NCBI RefSeq assembly: GCF_002564465.1
Contig: NZ_NUUX01000019.1
Coordinates: 20,994 to 84,993 of the forward strand
DNA: 64,000 nt
Source: Bacillus sp. AFS088145
Lineage (GTDB): Bacteria; Bacillota; Bacilli; Bacillales; Bacillaceae_G
Reading direction: 5' to 3'
Position numbers and translations under genes: made by a program. Of the stretch, positions 53,208 through 63,967 are shown one piece after another. The notes beneath the pieces are model-generated. The model did not search any database. It saw only the letters and a program-made list of their open reading frames with translations, and was not told where the DNA came from. The stretch's first letter is position 1. The number at the start of each line of letters is the position of its first letter.

Positions 53208-55403
53208 TTAGTGGAAAATACGTCTCACAGAGTAAATATCTGGAATTTGTTTAACCTTATCCACTACTTTTTGCAGGTGGTTTATATTACGAATAGACAA
53301 ACTCATTGTAATAGTTGCCATTTTATTTCGATCATTTTTTCCAGTTACTGAAGAGATATTAGTTTTTGTTTCATTTACTACTGAAAGAACTTCATTTAAA
53401 AGACCGCGACGATCGTAACCGAAAATTTCTATATCAACATTATAATCACGTTCAAACGTAGGGCTTTCTTCCCAATCAACTTCAATAAAGCGATCTTCTT
53501 CACTATCATTTAACATGTTTACACAATCGCTTCTATGAACTGAAATTCCTCTGCCTTTTGTGATATAGCCAACAATATCATCACCAGGTACAGGATTACA
53601 GCATTTTGATAAACGGATTAATAAATTATCTACACCTTTTACAGAAATACCAGCATCTTTACGACGTGATGGAGCTTTTTTAAGATCCGAAGAAAGTTCT
53701 CTTAATCGGTCTTCTAGCTCAATTTCAGTACGTTTACGGAATTTATCTGTTAAACGGTGAGCAATCTGTGTTGCAGTAATTCCATTGTATCCAACAGCTG
53801 CATACATATCTTCTGCATTAGAGAAATTAAATTTCTCTGCGACGCGTTTTAAATTTTCAGACGTTAATACTTCTTTTAAATCACATTCTAGAGCTTTAAT
53901 TTCTTTTTCAACTAATTCCTTGCCCTTTTCAACATTCTCTTCTCTTCTTTGCTTTTTAAAATATTGACGTATTTTATTTTTAGCGTGTGAAGACTGAGCG
54001 ACCTTTAACCAGTCTTGGCTAGGTCCATACGAATGCTTCGATGTCATAATCTCAACGATATCACCGGTTTTAAGTTTATAATCAAGTGGTACCATTTTCC
54101 CATTTACTTTTGAACCAATTGTTTTATTTCCGATTTCAGAGTGAATTCGGTAAGCAAAATCGATTGGAACAGATCCTAGTGGTAATTCAAAAACATCACC
54201 TTTTGGAGTAAATACAAAAACCATATCAGAGAATAAGTCCATTTTTACTGATTCCATGAACTCCTCTGCATTTGTAGAATTATCTTGCCATTCGATAATT
54301 TCACGGAACCAACTTAATTTATTTTCTAACGTTTTTTGTGAAGGAAAGTTTGCATTATCATCTTTATATGCCCAGTGTGCTGCAACACCATATTCAGCAA
54401 TTTGATGCATTTCTTGAGTACGAATTTGAACTTCCAGTGGTTCACCTTTTGGACCAATTACAGTCGTATGAAGAGATTGATACAGATTTGCCTTAGGCAT
54501 TGCAATATAATCTTTAAATCGACCTGGCATTGGTTTCCAGCATGTATGAATTACGCCTAATACAGCGTAGCAATCTTTAATACTATTAACAATCACACGT
54601 ACGGCTAATAAGTCATAGATCTCGTTAAATTGTTTATTCTGCTTAGCCATTTTATGATAAATGCTATAAATATGCTTAGGACGTCCAGAAATTTCTGTTT
54701 TAATTTCGACATCTTCAAGTTGAGTTGAGATTTCGTTTATAACCTCTTCTAAATATTGCTCACGCTCTGCTCTTTTTCGCTTCATTAAGTTAACGATTCG
54801 ATAGTATTGTTGTGGATTTAAATAGCGTAATGCTGTATCTTCAAGCTCCCACTTTACTTTACTAATCCCTAGTCGATGAGCTAGCGGTGCAAATATTTCT
54901 AACGTTTCATTTGCAATTCGCATACGTTTTTCTTGAGGTAAGTGTTTTAACGTTCTCATATTGTGAAGGCGATCGGCTAATTTAATTAATATTACTCTCA
55001 AGTCCTGTGCCATCGCTACAAACATTTTGCGATGATTTTCAGCTTGCTGTTCTTCCTTCGATTTAAACTTGATTTTACCTAACTTTGTTACACCATCTAC
55101 AAGCATAGATACTTCTTTGCCAAAATGGTTCTCTAAGTCCTCTTTAGATACTTCAGTATCCTCTACTACATCATGAAGAAACCCAGCACTAATGGTTGTA
55201 GCATCCATCTCTAAGCCAACAAGGATACCTGCTACTTGAACCGGGTGTATAATATATGGTTCACCTGACTTACGAAATTGCTCACTATGTGCGTCACGAG
55301 CATATTCATAAGCACGTTTAATAAACGCCACATCATCTTCTTTTAAATAATGGGTCGCTTGCTCTAAAACCTGTTCTGCTGTCAAAACTTGCTCAGTAGC
55401 CAT
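53208..55403 (-). CDS. relA: bifunctional (p)ppGpp synthetase/hydrolase Rel
   Basis: 731 residues. Domains in order: HD hydrolase (FLHDVVEDT, DRLHNMRT), synthetase (YDLLAVRVIV, GRFKDYIAMPKANLYQSLHT, EVQIRTQEMH), TGS (FTPKGDVFELPLGSVPIDFA), a zinc-finger region with CCNPVPGD, and a C-terminal ACT domain (YNVDIEIFGYDRRGLLNEV). It makes and degrades the stringent-response alarmone on the ribosome. Together with ywaC, this genome segment holds two alarmone synthetases. Confidence 0.97.
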   Translation of the reverse strand: MATEQVLTAEQVLEQATHYLKEDDVAFIKRAYEYARDAHSEQFRKSGEPYIIHPVQVAGILVGLEMDATTISAGFLHDVVEDTEVSKEDLENHFGKEVSMLVDGVTKLGKIKFKSKEEQQAENHRKMFVAMAQDLRVILIKLADRLHNMRTLKHLPQEKRMRIANETLEIFAPLAHRLGISKVKWELEDTALRYLNPQQYYRIVNLMKRKRAEREQYLEEVINEISTQLEDVEIKTEISGRPKHIYSIYHKMAKQNKQFNEIYDLLAVRVIVNSIKDCYAVLGVIHTCWKPMPGRFKDYIAMPKANLYQSLHTTVIGPKGEPLEVQIRTQEMHQIAEYGVAAHWAYKDDNANFPSQKTLENKLSWFREIIEWQDNSTNAEEFMESVKMDLFSDMVFVFTPKGDVFELPLGSVPIDFAYRIHSEIGNKTIGSKVNGKMVPLDYKLKTGDIVEIMTSKHSYGPSQDWLKVAQSSHAKNKIRQYFKKQRREENVEKGKELVEKEIKALECDLKEVLTSENLKRVAEKFNFSNAEDMYAAVGYNGITATQIAHRLTDKFRKRTEIELEDRLRELSSDLKKAPSRRKDAGISVKGVDNLLIRLSKCCNPVPGDDIVGYITKGRGISVHRSDCVNMLNDSEEDRFIEVDWEESPTFERDYNVDIEIFGYDRRGLLNEVLSVVNETKTNISSVTGKNDRNKMATITMSLSIRNINHLQKVVDKVKQIPDIYSVRRIFH

Positions 55404-55504
55404 CTAATCACCTTAAATCATTATTTCTTTTATTATCATGAAAATTTCGTTTTTTGTAAAGCAGGAGTCGTCAAATTTCATTTTTTTTTGCAGATCTTTG
55501 ATAG

Positions 55505-55536
55505 AAAAAGAGCACTCTGATTAATCAGAGTACCCT
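55505..55536 (-). terminator. recJ-apt terminator
   Basis: Stem GGTACTCTGA / TCAGAGTGCT with loop TTAA and U5 on the minus strand. Confidence 0.85.
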
Positions 55537-55565
55537 GTTTAGTTAACATTATCATATGTTAAAAA

Positions 55566-56078
55566 TTAATATGTCATTAGTGTAAATATATCATAGCCTT
55601 CTAATTTTTTACGACCTTCTAAGTAAGAAAGCTCAATTAAGAAAGCAATTCCTACTACAATTCCACCTAATTCTTCAACTAGTTTGATTGTAGCTTCAAT
55701 CGTACCACCAGTAGCTAATAAATCATCAGTAATCAGAATACGTTGACCTGGTTTAATCGCATCTTTATGCATTGTTAACGTATTTGTACCATATTCTAAA
55801 TCGTAGTTGTAGCTAATAACTTCACGAGGTAATTTACCTGGTTTACGAACAGGTGCAAAACCTATTTCTAGAGCGTAAGAAATTGGACAACCAACGATAA
55901 ATCCACGAGCTTCTGGTCCAACTACTAAATCAACATCTTTTTCTTTCGCATAAGCTACGATTAGATCCGTTGCTTCTTTATAAGCTTTTCCATCATTCAT
56001 TAATGATGAAATATCTTTAAACTGAACGCCTTCTTTTGGCCAGTCCGGTACGATCGTTATATAATCTTTTAAATTCAT
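55566..56078 (-). CDS. apt: adenine phosphoribosyltransferase
   Basis: 170 residues. [16 protein letters not shown] is the PRPP loop, [10 protein letters not shown] and RKPGKLPRE complete the type I PRTase with adenine specificity. It converts adenine and PRPP to AMP, which links to adenine released by MtnN. Its start shares a base with the recJ stop (TAATG), so the two are translationally coupled. Confidence 0.97.
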   Translation of the reverse strand: MNLKDYITIVPDWPKEGVQFKDISSLMNDGKAYKEATDLIVAYAKEKDVDLVVGPEARGFIVGCPISYALEIGFAPVRKPGKLPREVISYNYDLEYGTNTLTMHKDAIKPGQRILITDDLLATGGTIEATIKLVEELGGIVVGIAFLIELSYLEGRKKLEGYDIFTLMTY

Positions 56079-58429
56079 TAAATAAGTGCCTCCCCATTTT
56101 CGGAAAAATGACTTTTCATATTTTGAAAAAATGTAGTTAATTCATCACATTTTGAGTACAGAAACAAACGTTCTAGTTCAATACTAGCTAATTTTTTTGC
56201 ATACGTATTAGATAAAGAGAGATCTTTCTTCTCAGTTTGTGGCAACAAACGAATTTTTCCATCCTCTATTGTAACAAATTCTAAATCAAAAAACACCTTT
56301 GTCATAAAATCGACTTGTTCTTTTTTCCATCCCATCTTACGACATAAAGCCACTTCATACATGTTCATATCAAATGGATTGGTATTTGCTAAGATTGAAT
56401 AGAATTTTTTAAAACTTTCTCTACTCGGAATTGGTGAGAAAAAATGTAATTCTTCTTGATTAAAAATTAAGTAGATTCGTTCTGATAACCCTTTTCGAAA
56501 AACCTCTTTCAAATCATTTTCAGAATTAGGTAAATCAAGTAGGATCACATAATTATTTTGTATATTAATATCTAAGTTTAGTACATCTTCATATGCAACA
56601 AACGTAGAAATAGGATATTTAGTCTTTAAATTTTCATATTCGTTTGATGATTGATGTAAAAATATAAATTTTTCTTCGGTATGAGGTAAAGTTAATCGAT
56701 GTGGCTCTTGACCTCTTAAGTCAAATAACTGCCAATGATTTACTTTAATATCATGTATCATTAACTGTGGCTTTCGTTTACCATTCCATTCGTTTATAGA
56801 AGCCATTCCTAAGCATGATATTTTTGATCCACTTGCAATTTCATTCGCAACATGTCCAAATCCAAATCCTACAGCATCAAGGAATGTAACGTCATCTTTT
56901 AGTTGTACTTTAAGATGTGCACCTTCATTACCGATTTGTTTAATATTTAGAGCATCAACCTCGTTTATTTCTAAAACAGGTTTTGGATTATGCATACCAA
57001 AAGGTGCCAGCATATTTAATTCATTAATAAATGAGATTGAAACTTCACTAGCCTGACATTTTAAATCGACTTCTTTTAATGGGATAAAATCTTCATCTGT
57101 CATAATTTGATCTGCATATTCATTTAAACGATGTCTCAATAGCTCGACATCTTCAATAGCCAATGTCATACCAGCAGCAAGTGTATGACCTCCAAAATGA
57201 GGTAAAATATCTTTACATTTTGTTAAGTTTTCAAATAGAGAAAAACCTTCAATGCTCCTCGCAGAACCTTTTGCTATTCCTTTTTCGTGATCAATACTTA
57301 GAACAATTACTGGTTTGTAAAAGCGATCAACTAATTTCGAAGCAACAATTCCAACTACCCCTGCATTCCAGCCTTCTTTTGCGACAATAATCACTTTATT
57401 TGAACAAGAGGAATCAAGTTCGTTAACTTGCTTAATTGCCTCTTCTGTCATACGGGAAACTAATTCTTGTCGTTCCTTATTTAGGATTTCAATTTGCTCT
57501 GCTCTTTTTTTAGCAAGTGCTCTATCATTTTCTAAAACTAAATCTACTGCAGGCTTAGCATCACCAAGTCTACCAACTGCGTTAATTCTAGGACCAATTG
57601 CAAATCCAATTGTTTCTTCCGTAATTGAATCTGTTGTAGTTCCACTAATTTCTAAAAGAGCTCTTAAACCTTCACGCTTAGTTTGCTTCAGTTGCCTTAC
57701 ACCTTTTTTTACGATTAGTCGATTTTCATCAACTAATGGTACTAAATCAGCAACCGTCCCAATCGAAACTAGTTCCAAATATTCCTCTGGCTCCCTACCT
57801 AATAATGCGGAAGCGAATTTAAACACAACTCCTACACCTGCTAATTCTTTAAAAGGATAGCTAGGACTTAGCTTTGGATGAATAATTGCAATAGCGTTTG
57901 GTAATTCCTCTGGTGGTTCATGATGGTCTGTAATAATTACATCCATACCTAGTTCATTTGCAAAATTAACTTCCTCAGCTGCAGAAATACCTGTATCTAC
58001 AGTAATGATTAATGAATAACCTTGTTCGTTCGCCCATTTAAATGCATTCTTATTTGGACCATACCCTTCAGTAAAACGATTTGGTATATAAAAATCTACT
58101 TTTGCTTCTAGTTCGATTAATGTTAAATACAATACTGAAGTACTGCTAACTCCATCTGCATCATAATCGCCAAAAATTAATATTTTTTCATTTTCTTCAA
58201 TCGCTTGAAATACTCTGTCAATTGCAATATCCATACCCTCTAATAAAAACGGGTCATGAAAGCTCATTTGATCTTCATATAAAAACTTACTTGCTGCATC
58301 TACTGTATTAAATCCACGAGTAACAAGTAGCTTAGCTAATAGAGGGGAAATCTGTAATTCTTTACTTAATAATTGCTCTTCTTGGTGATTCGATAATTTC
58401 GGTTTCCAACGTGCTTTTGACTTTAACAA
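56078..58429 (-). CDS. recJ: single-stranded DNA exonuclease RecJ
   Basis: 783 residues from a TTG six bases after AGGGGTG; the GTG three codons upstream is part of that site. The DHH domain shows [22 protein letters not shown] and [12 protein letters not shown]; the DHHA1 domain GGHTLAAG; an OB domain and a Firmicutes-type C-terminal extension follow. It degrades 5'-ended single strands in repair. Next to the CDF gene upstream, after 39 bases. Confidence 0.94.
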   Translation of the reverse strand: MLKSKARWKPKLSNHQEEQLLSKELQISPLLAKLLVTRGFNTVDAASKFLYEDQMSFHDPFLLEGMDIAIDRVFQAIEENEKILIFGDYDADGVSSTSVLYLTLIELEAKVDFYIPNRFTEGYGPNKNAFKWANEQGYSLIITVDTGISAAEEVNFANELGMDVIITDHHEPPEELPNAIAIIHPKLSPSYPFKELAGVGVVFKFASALLGREPEEYLELVSIGTVADLVPLVDENRLIVKKGVRQLKQTKREGLRALLEISGTTTDSITEETIGFAIGPRINAVGRLGDAKPAVDLVLENDRALAKKRAEQIEILNKERQELVSRMTEEAIKQVNELDSSCSNKVIIVAKEGWNAGVVGIVASKLVDRFYKPVIVLSIDHEKGIAKGSARSIEGFSLFENLTKCKDILPHFGGHTLAAGMTLAIEDVELLRHRLNEYADQIMTDEDFIPLKEVDLKCQASEVSISFINELNMLAPFGMHNPKPVLEINEVDALNIKQIGNEGAHLKVQLKDDVTFLDAVGFGFGHVANEIASGSKISCLGMASINEWNGKRKPQLMIHDIKVNHWQLFDLRGQEPHRLTLPHTEEKFIFLHQSSNEYENLKTKYPISTFVAYEDVLNLDINIQNNYVILLDLPNSENDLKEVFRKGLSERIYLIFNQEELHFFSPIPSRESFKKFYSILANTNPFDMNMYEVALCRKMGWKKEQVDFMTKVFFDLEFVTIEDGKIRLLPQTEKKDLSLSNTYAKKLASIELERLFLYSKCDELTTFFQNMKSHFSENGEALI

Positions 58430-58468
58430 TACTCTCACCCCTAACTGTACTATTATACTAAAGTAAAC

Positions 58469-59380
58469 TTATTGGATGAAAGAGTTATTTTTATCATTAT
58501 ATGGATTAATATGGACAAAAACATTTTCCACATCTTTTTGTTGCATCAACTTTGCTTTAACATTTTTACCGATCTTATGTCCTTCTTCAACCGTTATATA
58601 TGGATCTACTGAGACTTTTATATCGATTATGACATAATAGCCGTGTTCCCTTGCATAGAGAGAATTTATTTCTTTAACACCTTCTACGTTCCTAACGATT
58701 TCTTTATATGGTTCAATATCTTCTTCATGAAGGACATGATCCATTGTCGTATGTATTGATTCTGCTCCAATATCCCAGGCCATTTTTAAAATCATAATTG
58801 CTACAATAAGACCAGCCGCTGGGTCTGCATATAATAGTACTGGCATATTAAATTTTGTACCTAGAATTGCAATACCAATACCAACCATAGCTGCAGCAGA
58901 TGAGTATACATCTGAGCGATGTTCATACGCATTAGCGATGATTGCGTCACTATTTAACCTTTTCCCTAAAGCATATTTATAACGAAACATCCATTCTTTT
59001 AAAAATATAGATATGAAAGCTGCTAATAAAGCGATTAATTCTGGTGGATGCACGGGCTTAAAAAACGCAGTTATAGAGGATTTAGTTATTTCAATTCCAA
59101 CGATAAATAAAAGTACGGCAACAATAATTGCAGCGATTGATTCAGCTTTACCATGGCCATAAGGATGATCCTCGTCCGGTGGCATTTTCGCAGCTCTTAA
59201 ACCAAATAAAACCGCTATCGAACCGACCACATCTGACGCTGAATGTACTGCATCGGCCATTAACGCTTTACTGTTTCCAATATATCCGATAATTGCTTTA
59301 ACAATTGCTAGAAGTAAATTTCCATATATTCCGATATAAGCCCCCTTCTTGGCTTCCTTATAACGCTCTTCTTGTTCCAT
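58469..59380 (-). CDS. cation diffusion facilitator transporter
   Basis: 303 residues, five to six membrane helices plus a cytosolic C-terminal domain of ~80 residues. Metal sites appear as HSASDVVGS in the second span and EHRSDVYSSAAAM in the fifth (HxxxD type, as in zinc, iron or manganese exporters); the metal cannot be told. Located between secDF and recJ, an order found in several Bacillus species. Confidence 0.9.
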   Translation of the reverse strand: MEQEERYKEAKKGAYIGIYGNLLLAIVKAIIGYIGNSKALMADAVHSASDVVGSIAVLFGLRAAKMPPDEDHPYGHGKAESIAAIIVAVLLFIVGIEITKSSITAFFKPVHPPELIALLAAFISIFLKEWMFRYKYALGKRLNSDAIIANAYEHRSDVYSSAAAMVGIGIAILGTKFNMPVLLYADPAAGLIVAIMILKMAWDIGAESIHTTMDHVLHEEDIEPYKEIVRNVEGVKEINSLYAREHGYYVIIDIKVSVDPYITVEEGHKIGKNVKAKLMQQKDVENVFVHINPYNDKNNSFIQ

Positions 59381-59476
59381 ATACTTTACCTACTTCCCTT
59401 TTTCTAACTCTAAAAAATACACTAATCATTATTAACACATTATATTAGTATCTTCAAATCATAATGAATTTAATAC

Positions 59477-59512
59477 AAAAAAAGAGTATAAGCATGAGCC
59501 TATACTCTTTTT
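59477..59512 (-). terminator. secDF terminator
   Basis: Stem AAAGAGTATA / TATACTCTTT with U7 on the minus strand, directly after the stop. Confidence 0.92.
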
Positions 59513-59515
59513 AAT

Positions 59516-61753
59516 TTATTTAGCTTCTTCAACATCAATTACTTGGTTTTTATCAAGTTGGCGACCTTTAATAAATAACCAAATTTGTGAAGCGATAAAG
59601 ATTGAAGAATATGTTCCAACAACTAAACCTATTAATAATGCAAGTGAGAAGTTAAGAATTGCATGACTTCCGAATAAAAGCAATGCAAGTACTGCTAATA
59701 GTACAGTAAGAACTGTTTTAACAGATCGGCCTAAAGTTTGACGAATTGATTCATTTACAACTTGTTTCAATTCTTCTCTAGAACGAATTTTCTTCTTAAG
59801 CTTCATATTTTCACGAACTCGGTCAAATGTAACGATCGAGTCATTAATTGAATAACCAACAATCGTTAGAACCGCTGCGATGAAAGTAATATCTACTTCT
59901 AATCTAAAAATACTAAACACTACAACAATAAAGAATGCATCATGTAGTAGGGCAATTACTGAAGCAATTGCATATGAGAATTGGAAACGTAATGATACGT
60001 AAAGAATGATACCTGCTGACGCGATAATCAATGCTTTAATGGCATTACCTGCTAATTCTCTACCAACAACTGGATCAACAGTACTTACGTTTGGTTCTAC
60101 CCCAAATTTAGTCGTAAAATCTTTTTTCAAATCATTAATTTGATCTTTTGTTAATACGCCTTTAAATACGATTGAACCTGTTTTTGCATCATTTGTTGAA
60201 ATAGTAATACCTTCAGGCTTCAAGTTCATTTTTGAAATTTCATCATTAACGACTTGTTTTGTAACTGCTGATTTTGATTCAAATGTTACACGTGTACCAC
60301 TTGCAAAATCAATTCCTAAATTTAATCGGAAAATAGAAAGTAGGATAACACCGACAACTAATGTAACAATTGAAAAATAAACAAATTTTCGACCTACGCT
60401 TACAAAATCGATTTTATCATATTTTGTAGGAGGATGTGCTAGGTTATGATTTAAACCAAGAATTTCACTTTGTTTGATACCAAACCATGTTTTCTTATTA
60501 TTTAAATAACGACTTTGAACTAATAAAGAAAGTAATAAACGTGTACCGAATACTGCAGTTAAAAAGCTTACTAAAATACTTACAATTAAACTTGTAGCAA
60601 ATCCTTTTACTGAGCTTGTACCGAATGAGAACAATACTACAGCAGCAAGTAAAGTTGTAATATTAGCATCAAAAATCGTTCCAAATGAACGCTGATTACC
60701 TGCACGATACGCAGATGCAACTGATTTTCCTAGTTTTAGCTCATCCTTCAATCTCTCAAAAGTGATAATATTGTTATCAACCGCAATACCAACACCAAGT
60801 ATTAATGCAGCAATACCCGGAAGTGTTAATACAGCATTCATGCCGTCAAATACTAGTAATGTTACATAAGTATATGCCATTAACATGATGCTTGCGATTA
60901 AACCTGGTAAGCGATAGAAATAAAGCATAAATAAGAAAATTACTGCTACACCAATTATTCCAGCAAAAATTGTTTCATGCAGAGCATCTGTACCAAATTT
61001 TGCACCAATTGATGTTGAATACATTTCATCAAGGTGTACCGGAAGTGCCCCTGCATTTAATAGGTCTGATAGTTCTTTTGCACTTTCAACCGTAAATGTT
61101 GAGCCTACAATAGAAAGTGAATCGTCTGTAAATACTTGATTTACACTAGCTGCAGATAAGAATTTAGGTTTTGCTTTTGCAGATTCCTTTTTGAAAGAGT
61201 CATGTCCTTCTTTGAAATCTAACCAAATAACCATCATATTATTTGGAGCACCCATTTTTAACACTTTACTTGTAACATCTTTAACCTTAGAAGCATCCTT
61301 AAATGTGATTGATACACTAGGTTTACCCATTTGGTCAAATGTTTGCTTTGAAGCGCCTTCTTTTAAATCCGCTCCAGTCATTAGAACCTTATCATTTACG
61401 TCACGAATTGTTAAGTTCGCTTCCGTAGAAAGAATATCACGTGCTTTAGCTTGATCTTTTACACCAGCTAATTGAACACGAATACGATCTTTCCCTTCGA
61501 TTTGAATGTTTGGTTCACTTACTCCTAAAACGTTTACACGTTTTTCAAGAGCTTTTGCTGTACTTACTAATACATTTTTGTTTATTTTGTCGCCTTTCTT
61601 AATCGGCTTAACTTTGTAAAGTACCTCAAACCCGCCCTGTAAATCCAGACCAAGCTTAATATTTTTCGCAGTACCAAATACAGTTGTGCCGATTACTGCT
61701 GCTAATACAGCAATAATTAAGAAGAAGGCAACAATCCTGTTACGCTTCACCAT
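59516..61753 (-). CDS. secDF: fused protein translocase subunit SecDF
   Basis: 745 residues, a natural SecD-SecF fusion as in B. subtilis, twelve membrane spans. The SecD half has the GLDLQGGFEVLYKV strand and a large external P1 domain; the SecF half restarts near residue 450 with LGIDFASGTRVTFES and YSINDSIVTFDRVREN. It uses the proton gradient to finish export through SecYEG. The ATG follows GAGGAGG by eleven bases. Confidence 0.96.
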   Translation of the reverse strand: MVKRNRIVAFFLIIAVLAAVIGTTVFGTAKNIKLGLDLQGGFEVLYKVKPIKKGDKINKNVLVSTAKALEKRVNVLGVSEPNIQIEGKDRIRVQLAGVKDQAKARDILSTEANLTIRDVNDKVLMTGADLKEGASKQTFDQMGKPSVSITFKDASKVKDVTSKVLKMGAPNNMMVIWLDFKEGHDSFKKESAKAKPKFLSAASVNQVFTDDSLSIVGSTFTVESAKELSDLLNAGALPVHLDEMYSTSIGAKFGTDALHETIFAGIIGVAVIFLFMLYFYRLPGLIASIMLMAYTYVTLLVFDGMNAVLTLPGIAALILGVGIAVDNNIITFERLKDELKLGKSVASAYRAGNQRSFGTIFDANITTLLAAVVLFSFGTSSVKGFATSLIVSILVSFLTAVFGTRLLLSLLVQSRYLNNKKTWFGIKQSEILGLNHNLAHPPTKYDKIDFVSVGRKFVYFSIVTLVVGVILLSIFRLNLGIDFASGTRVTFESKSAVTKQVVNDEISKMNLKPEGITISTNDAKTGSIVFKGVLTKDQINDLKKDFTTKFGVEPNVSTVDPVVGRELAGNAIKALIIASAGIILYVSLRFQFSYAIASVIALLHDAFFIVVVFSIFRLEVDITFIAAVLTIVGYSINDSIVTFDRVRENMKLKKKIRSREELKQVVNESIRQTLGRSVKTVLTVLLAVLALLLFGSHAILNFSLALLIGLVVGTYSSIFIASQIWLFIKGRQLDKNQVIDVEEAK

Positions 61754-61818
61754 GTTGTGAATTTCCTCCTCTAACTAGTTCAAGTTCTAGTACGAAAATG
61801 GTATGTTTTCATTCTTAT

Positions 61819-61848
61819 ATTATACAAATGCAATTTTTTTATTGTCAA
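61819..61848 (-). promoter_or_regulatory. sigma-A promoter of secDF
   Basis: Minus strand TTGACA (61843-61848), an 18-base spacer and TATAAT (61819-61824), both perfect, 65 bases before the start codon. Confidence 0.88.
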
Positions 61849-61855
61849 TTAATGG

Positions 61856-62134
61856 TTAAACTGACTCCCCAAACTGCCAAGTAGGTGATTTAAATGCTTC
61901 GATTCGAATATAATTCATATAATCGTTTACAGTTAATGAGAGTATGTCTTCTACCAGTTGAAAAAGCTTTGGTTCATCCTCTTTCTTTCGCCATAAGGTT
62001 CTTTCGAGGCATTCCCATAAATCATCCTCACTGACAGTATCGAATCCAAGCATTCTAAATTCATCCAATTTACTTTCAATTACTACCTGTAGCTTAGGTT
62101 TAAATTCTGCAGCTTGTTGATGAAAAGTCGACAT
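61856..62134 (-). CDS. comN: post-transcriptional competence regulator ComN
   Basis: 92 residues, the length of B. subtilis ComN (YrzD). LDEFRMLGFDTVSEDDLWEC and LSLTVNDYMNYIRIEAF are the family blocks. In B. subtilis it interacts with DivIVA and affects comE mRNA localisation. It lies between secDF and the divergent spoVB as in that species. Shine-Dalgarno GGAGGGAAG. Confidence 0.9.
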   Translation of the reverse strand: MSTFHQQAAEFKPKLQVVIESKLDEFRMLGFDTVSEDDLWECLERTLWRKKEDEPKLFQLVEDILSLTVNDYMNYIRIEAFKSPTWQFGESV

Positions 62135-62290
62135 ACTCTTCCCTCCTAATTTTCTGTATTTTTAGAAAAATGACTTTAGACCTTCATATTCATTTCCTAG
62201 ATGTTGAACTAACTTGTCATGCTTGCCTACATTTCTAGCATATATATAATTGTAAATCATTCTAGGCTGTTTGAGAAGGTGGTAAAAGTA

Positions 62291-63847
62291 ATGACAAAGC
62301 AAACGTTTTTAAGAGGAACGTTTTTTTTACTTATTGCAGGGCTCATCACAAGAATATTAGGATTTTTTAATCGCATTGTTGTAGCAAGAATTATGGGTGA
62401 AGAAGGCGTAGGATTATTTATGATGGCAGTCCCGACACTATTTTTGGTCATGACGCTTACACAGCTTGGCCTACCAATTGCCATCTCAAAATTAATTGCA
62501 GAAGCAGTTGCTCAAAATAGACAAGATCGGATAAAAAAGATCTTAGCTGTTTCAATGTCAATAACTGGCATATTAAGTATTATTTTTACAACAGCAATGA
62601 TCTTTTTATCCCCTTTCATTGCTAAAAACTTATTAACGGACGCAAGGACTATGTACCCATTAATTGCCATCGCTCCAGTTGTTCCAATTATCGCAATCTC
62701 ATCAGTTTTACGAGGATATTTTCAAGGCGTACAGAATATGCGACCTTCTTCCTTTTCCCAAGTTATTGAACAAGTTGTTCGTATAGTACTAGTTGCAGTT
62801 TGTACTAAAACTTTTTTACCATATGGAGTTGAATTTGCCGCTAGTGGCGCCATTATCTCTTCTGTATTAGGAGAATTAGCTTCTTTAATTTTTATGCTTT
62901 ATGTTTTTAAGAAAGAAAAAAATGCAAAGTTCATTTCAGGATTTAAGAACAATATTAAAGATGGAAGAAAAACGCTTAGCGACCTATTAAGTATTGCATT
63001 ACCAACAACTGGAAGTCGTTTAATTGGTTCAATATCAATGTTTTTAGAACCAATCGTTGTCTCACAAAGTTTAGCGATTGCAGGGGTAACCGCAGCTGTT
63101 GCAACTAAACAATATGGATTACTTGCAGGTTACGCTTTACCTCTATTACTTTTACCAGCGTTTATTACTTATGCACTATCTACTTCACTTGTGCCAGCGA
63201 TTAGCGAAGCAATGGCCAAAAAAGATCGTGTAACTGTTGAAAGAAGATTGCAGCAAGCACTACGCTACTCAATGATTGCTGGTGGTTGGTCAGTTGTTAT
63301 TTTATATGTATTTGCTTCCCCGATTTTAACACTAATGTACAAAAGTGACCAAGCTACGAATTTTATATTACTTTTAGCACCTTGCTTTATTTTTTACTAT
63401 TTCCAGGGACCACTACAAGCTGTATTGCAGGCACTTAATCTTGCAAATTCAGCTATGATTAATAGCTTTGTCGGTTCAGTCGTTAAAATCGCTAGTATTT
63501 TATTACTAGCTACAAATCCAAAGTTCGGTATAAACGGTGTTGCCTTAGCTATGAATATTAGTATTGTAACGATAACAGTTCTTCACTATTTCACTGTATT
63601 AAAGGCGATCAACTTTTCAATTTTTGTTAAAGATTACGTTTATTGTCTAATCATTTTAGGAATTTGTATTTATGTCGGAAAATTCATCAAAGAATATGTA
63701 GTTTTTTCATCTTCATTATTAGTACAAACCTTAGCTAGTATTTCTGTTGTTACATTAATGTATATCTTATTAATTCTATTATTTAACCTAGTTAAGAAAG
63801 ATGAGATCATCCGAATCCCATTCTTTAAAAAGCTAATTACAAGATAA
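62291..63847 (+). CDS. spoVB: stage V sporulation protein B (MATE/MOP flippase family)
   Basis: 518 residues from the ATG after GAAGGTGG, the exact length of B. subtilis SpoVB; the earlier open frame is A/T-rich leader. About 14 membrane spans; RGTFFLLIAGLITRILGFFN and ARIMGEEGVGLFMMAVP are characteristic of the SpoVB/MurJ-like group. It is needed for spore cortex synthesis and is proposed to flip lipid II in the mother cell. Confidence 0.94.
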   Translation: MTKQTFLRGTFFLLIAGLITRILGFFNRIVVARIMGEEGVGLFMMAVPTLFLVMTLTQLGLPIAISKLIAEAVAQNRQDRIKKILAVSMSITGILSIIFTTAMIFLSPFIAKNLLTDARTMYPLIAIAPVVPIIAISSVLRGYFQGVQNMRPSSFSQVIEQVVRIVLVAVCTKTFLPYGVEFAASGAIISSVLGELASLIFMLYVFKKEKNAKFISGFKNNIKDGRKTLSDLLSIALPTTGSRLIGSISMFLEPIVVSQSLAIAGVTAAVATKQYGLLAGYALPLLLLPAFITYALSTSLVPAISEAMAKKDRVTVERRLQQALRYSMIAGGWSVVILYVFASPILTLMYKSDQATNFILLLAPCFIFYYFQGPLQAVLQALNLANSAMINSFVGSVVKIASILLLATNPKFGINGVALAMNISIVTITVLHYFTVLKAINFSIFVKDYVYCLIILGICIYVGKFIKEYVVFSSSLLVQTLASISVVTLMYILLILLFNLVKKDEIIRIPFFKKLITR

Positions 63848-63871
63848 TTGACAATAGAATAGACCAAAACA

Positions 63872-63906
63872 AAACCACAAAGTAATTAATGTACTCTTTG
63901 TGGTTT
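63872..63906 (+). terminator. probable spoVB terminator
   Basis: Stem AAACCACAAAG / CTTTGTGGTTT, 25 bases past the stop; the following U tract is interrupted. Confidence 0.6.
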
Positions 63907-63967
63907 CACTCTGTTGAAAAACACTTTTGTAAACTAGTTATCAAATTTTCGTAAAGGAGTTGATTGA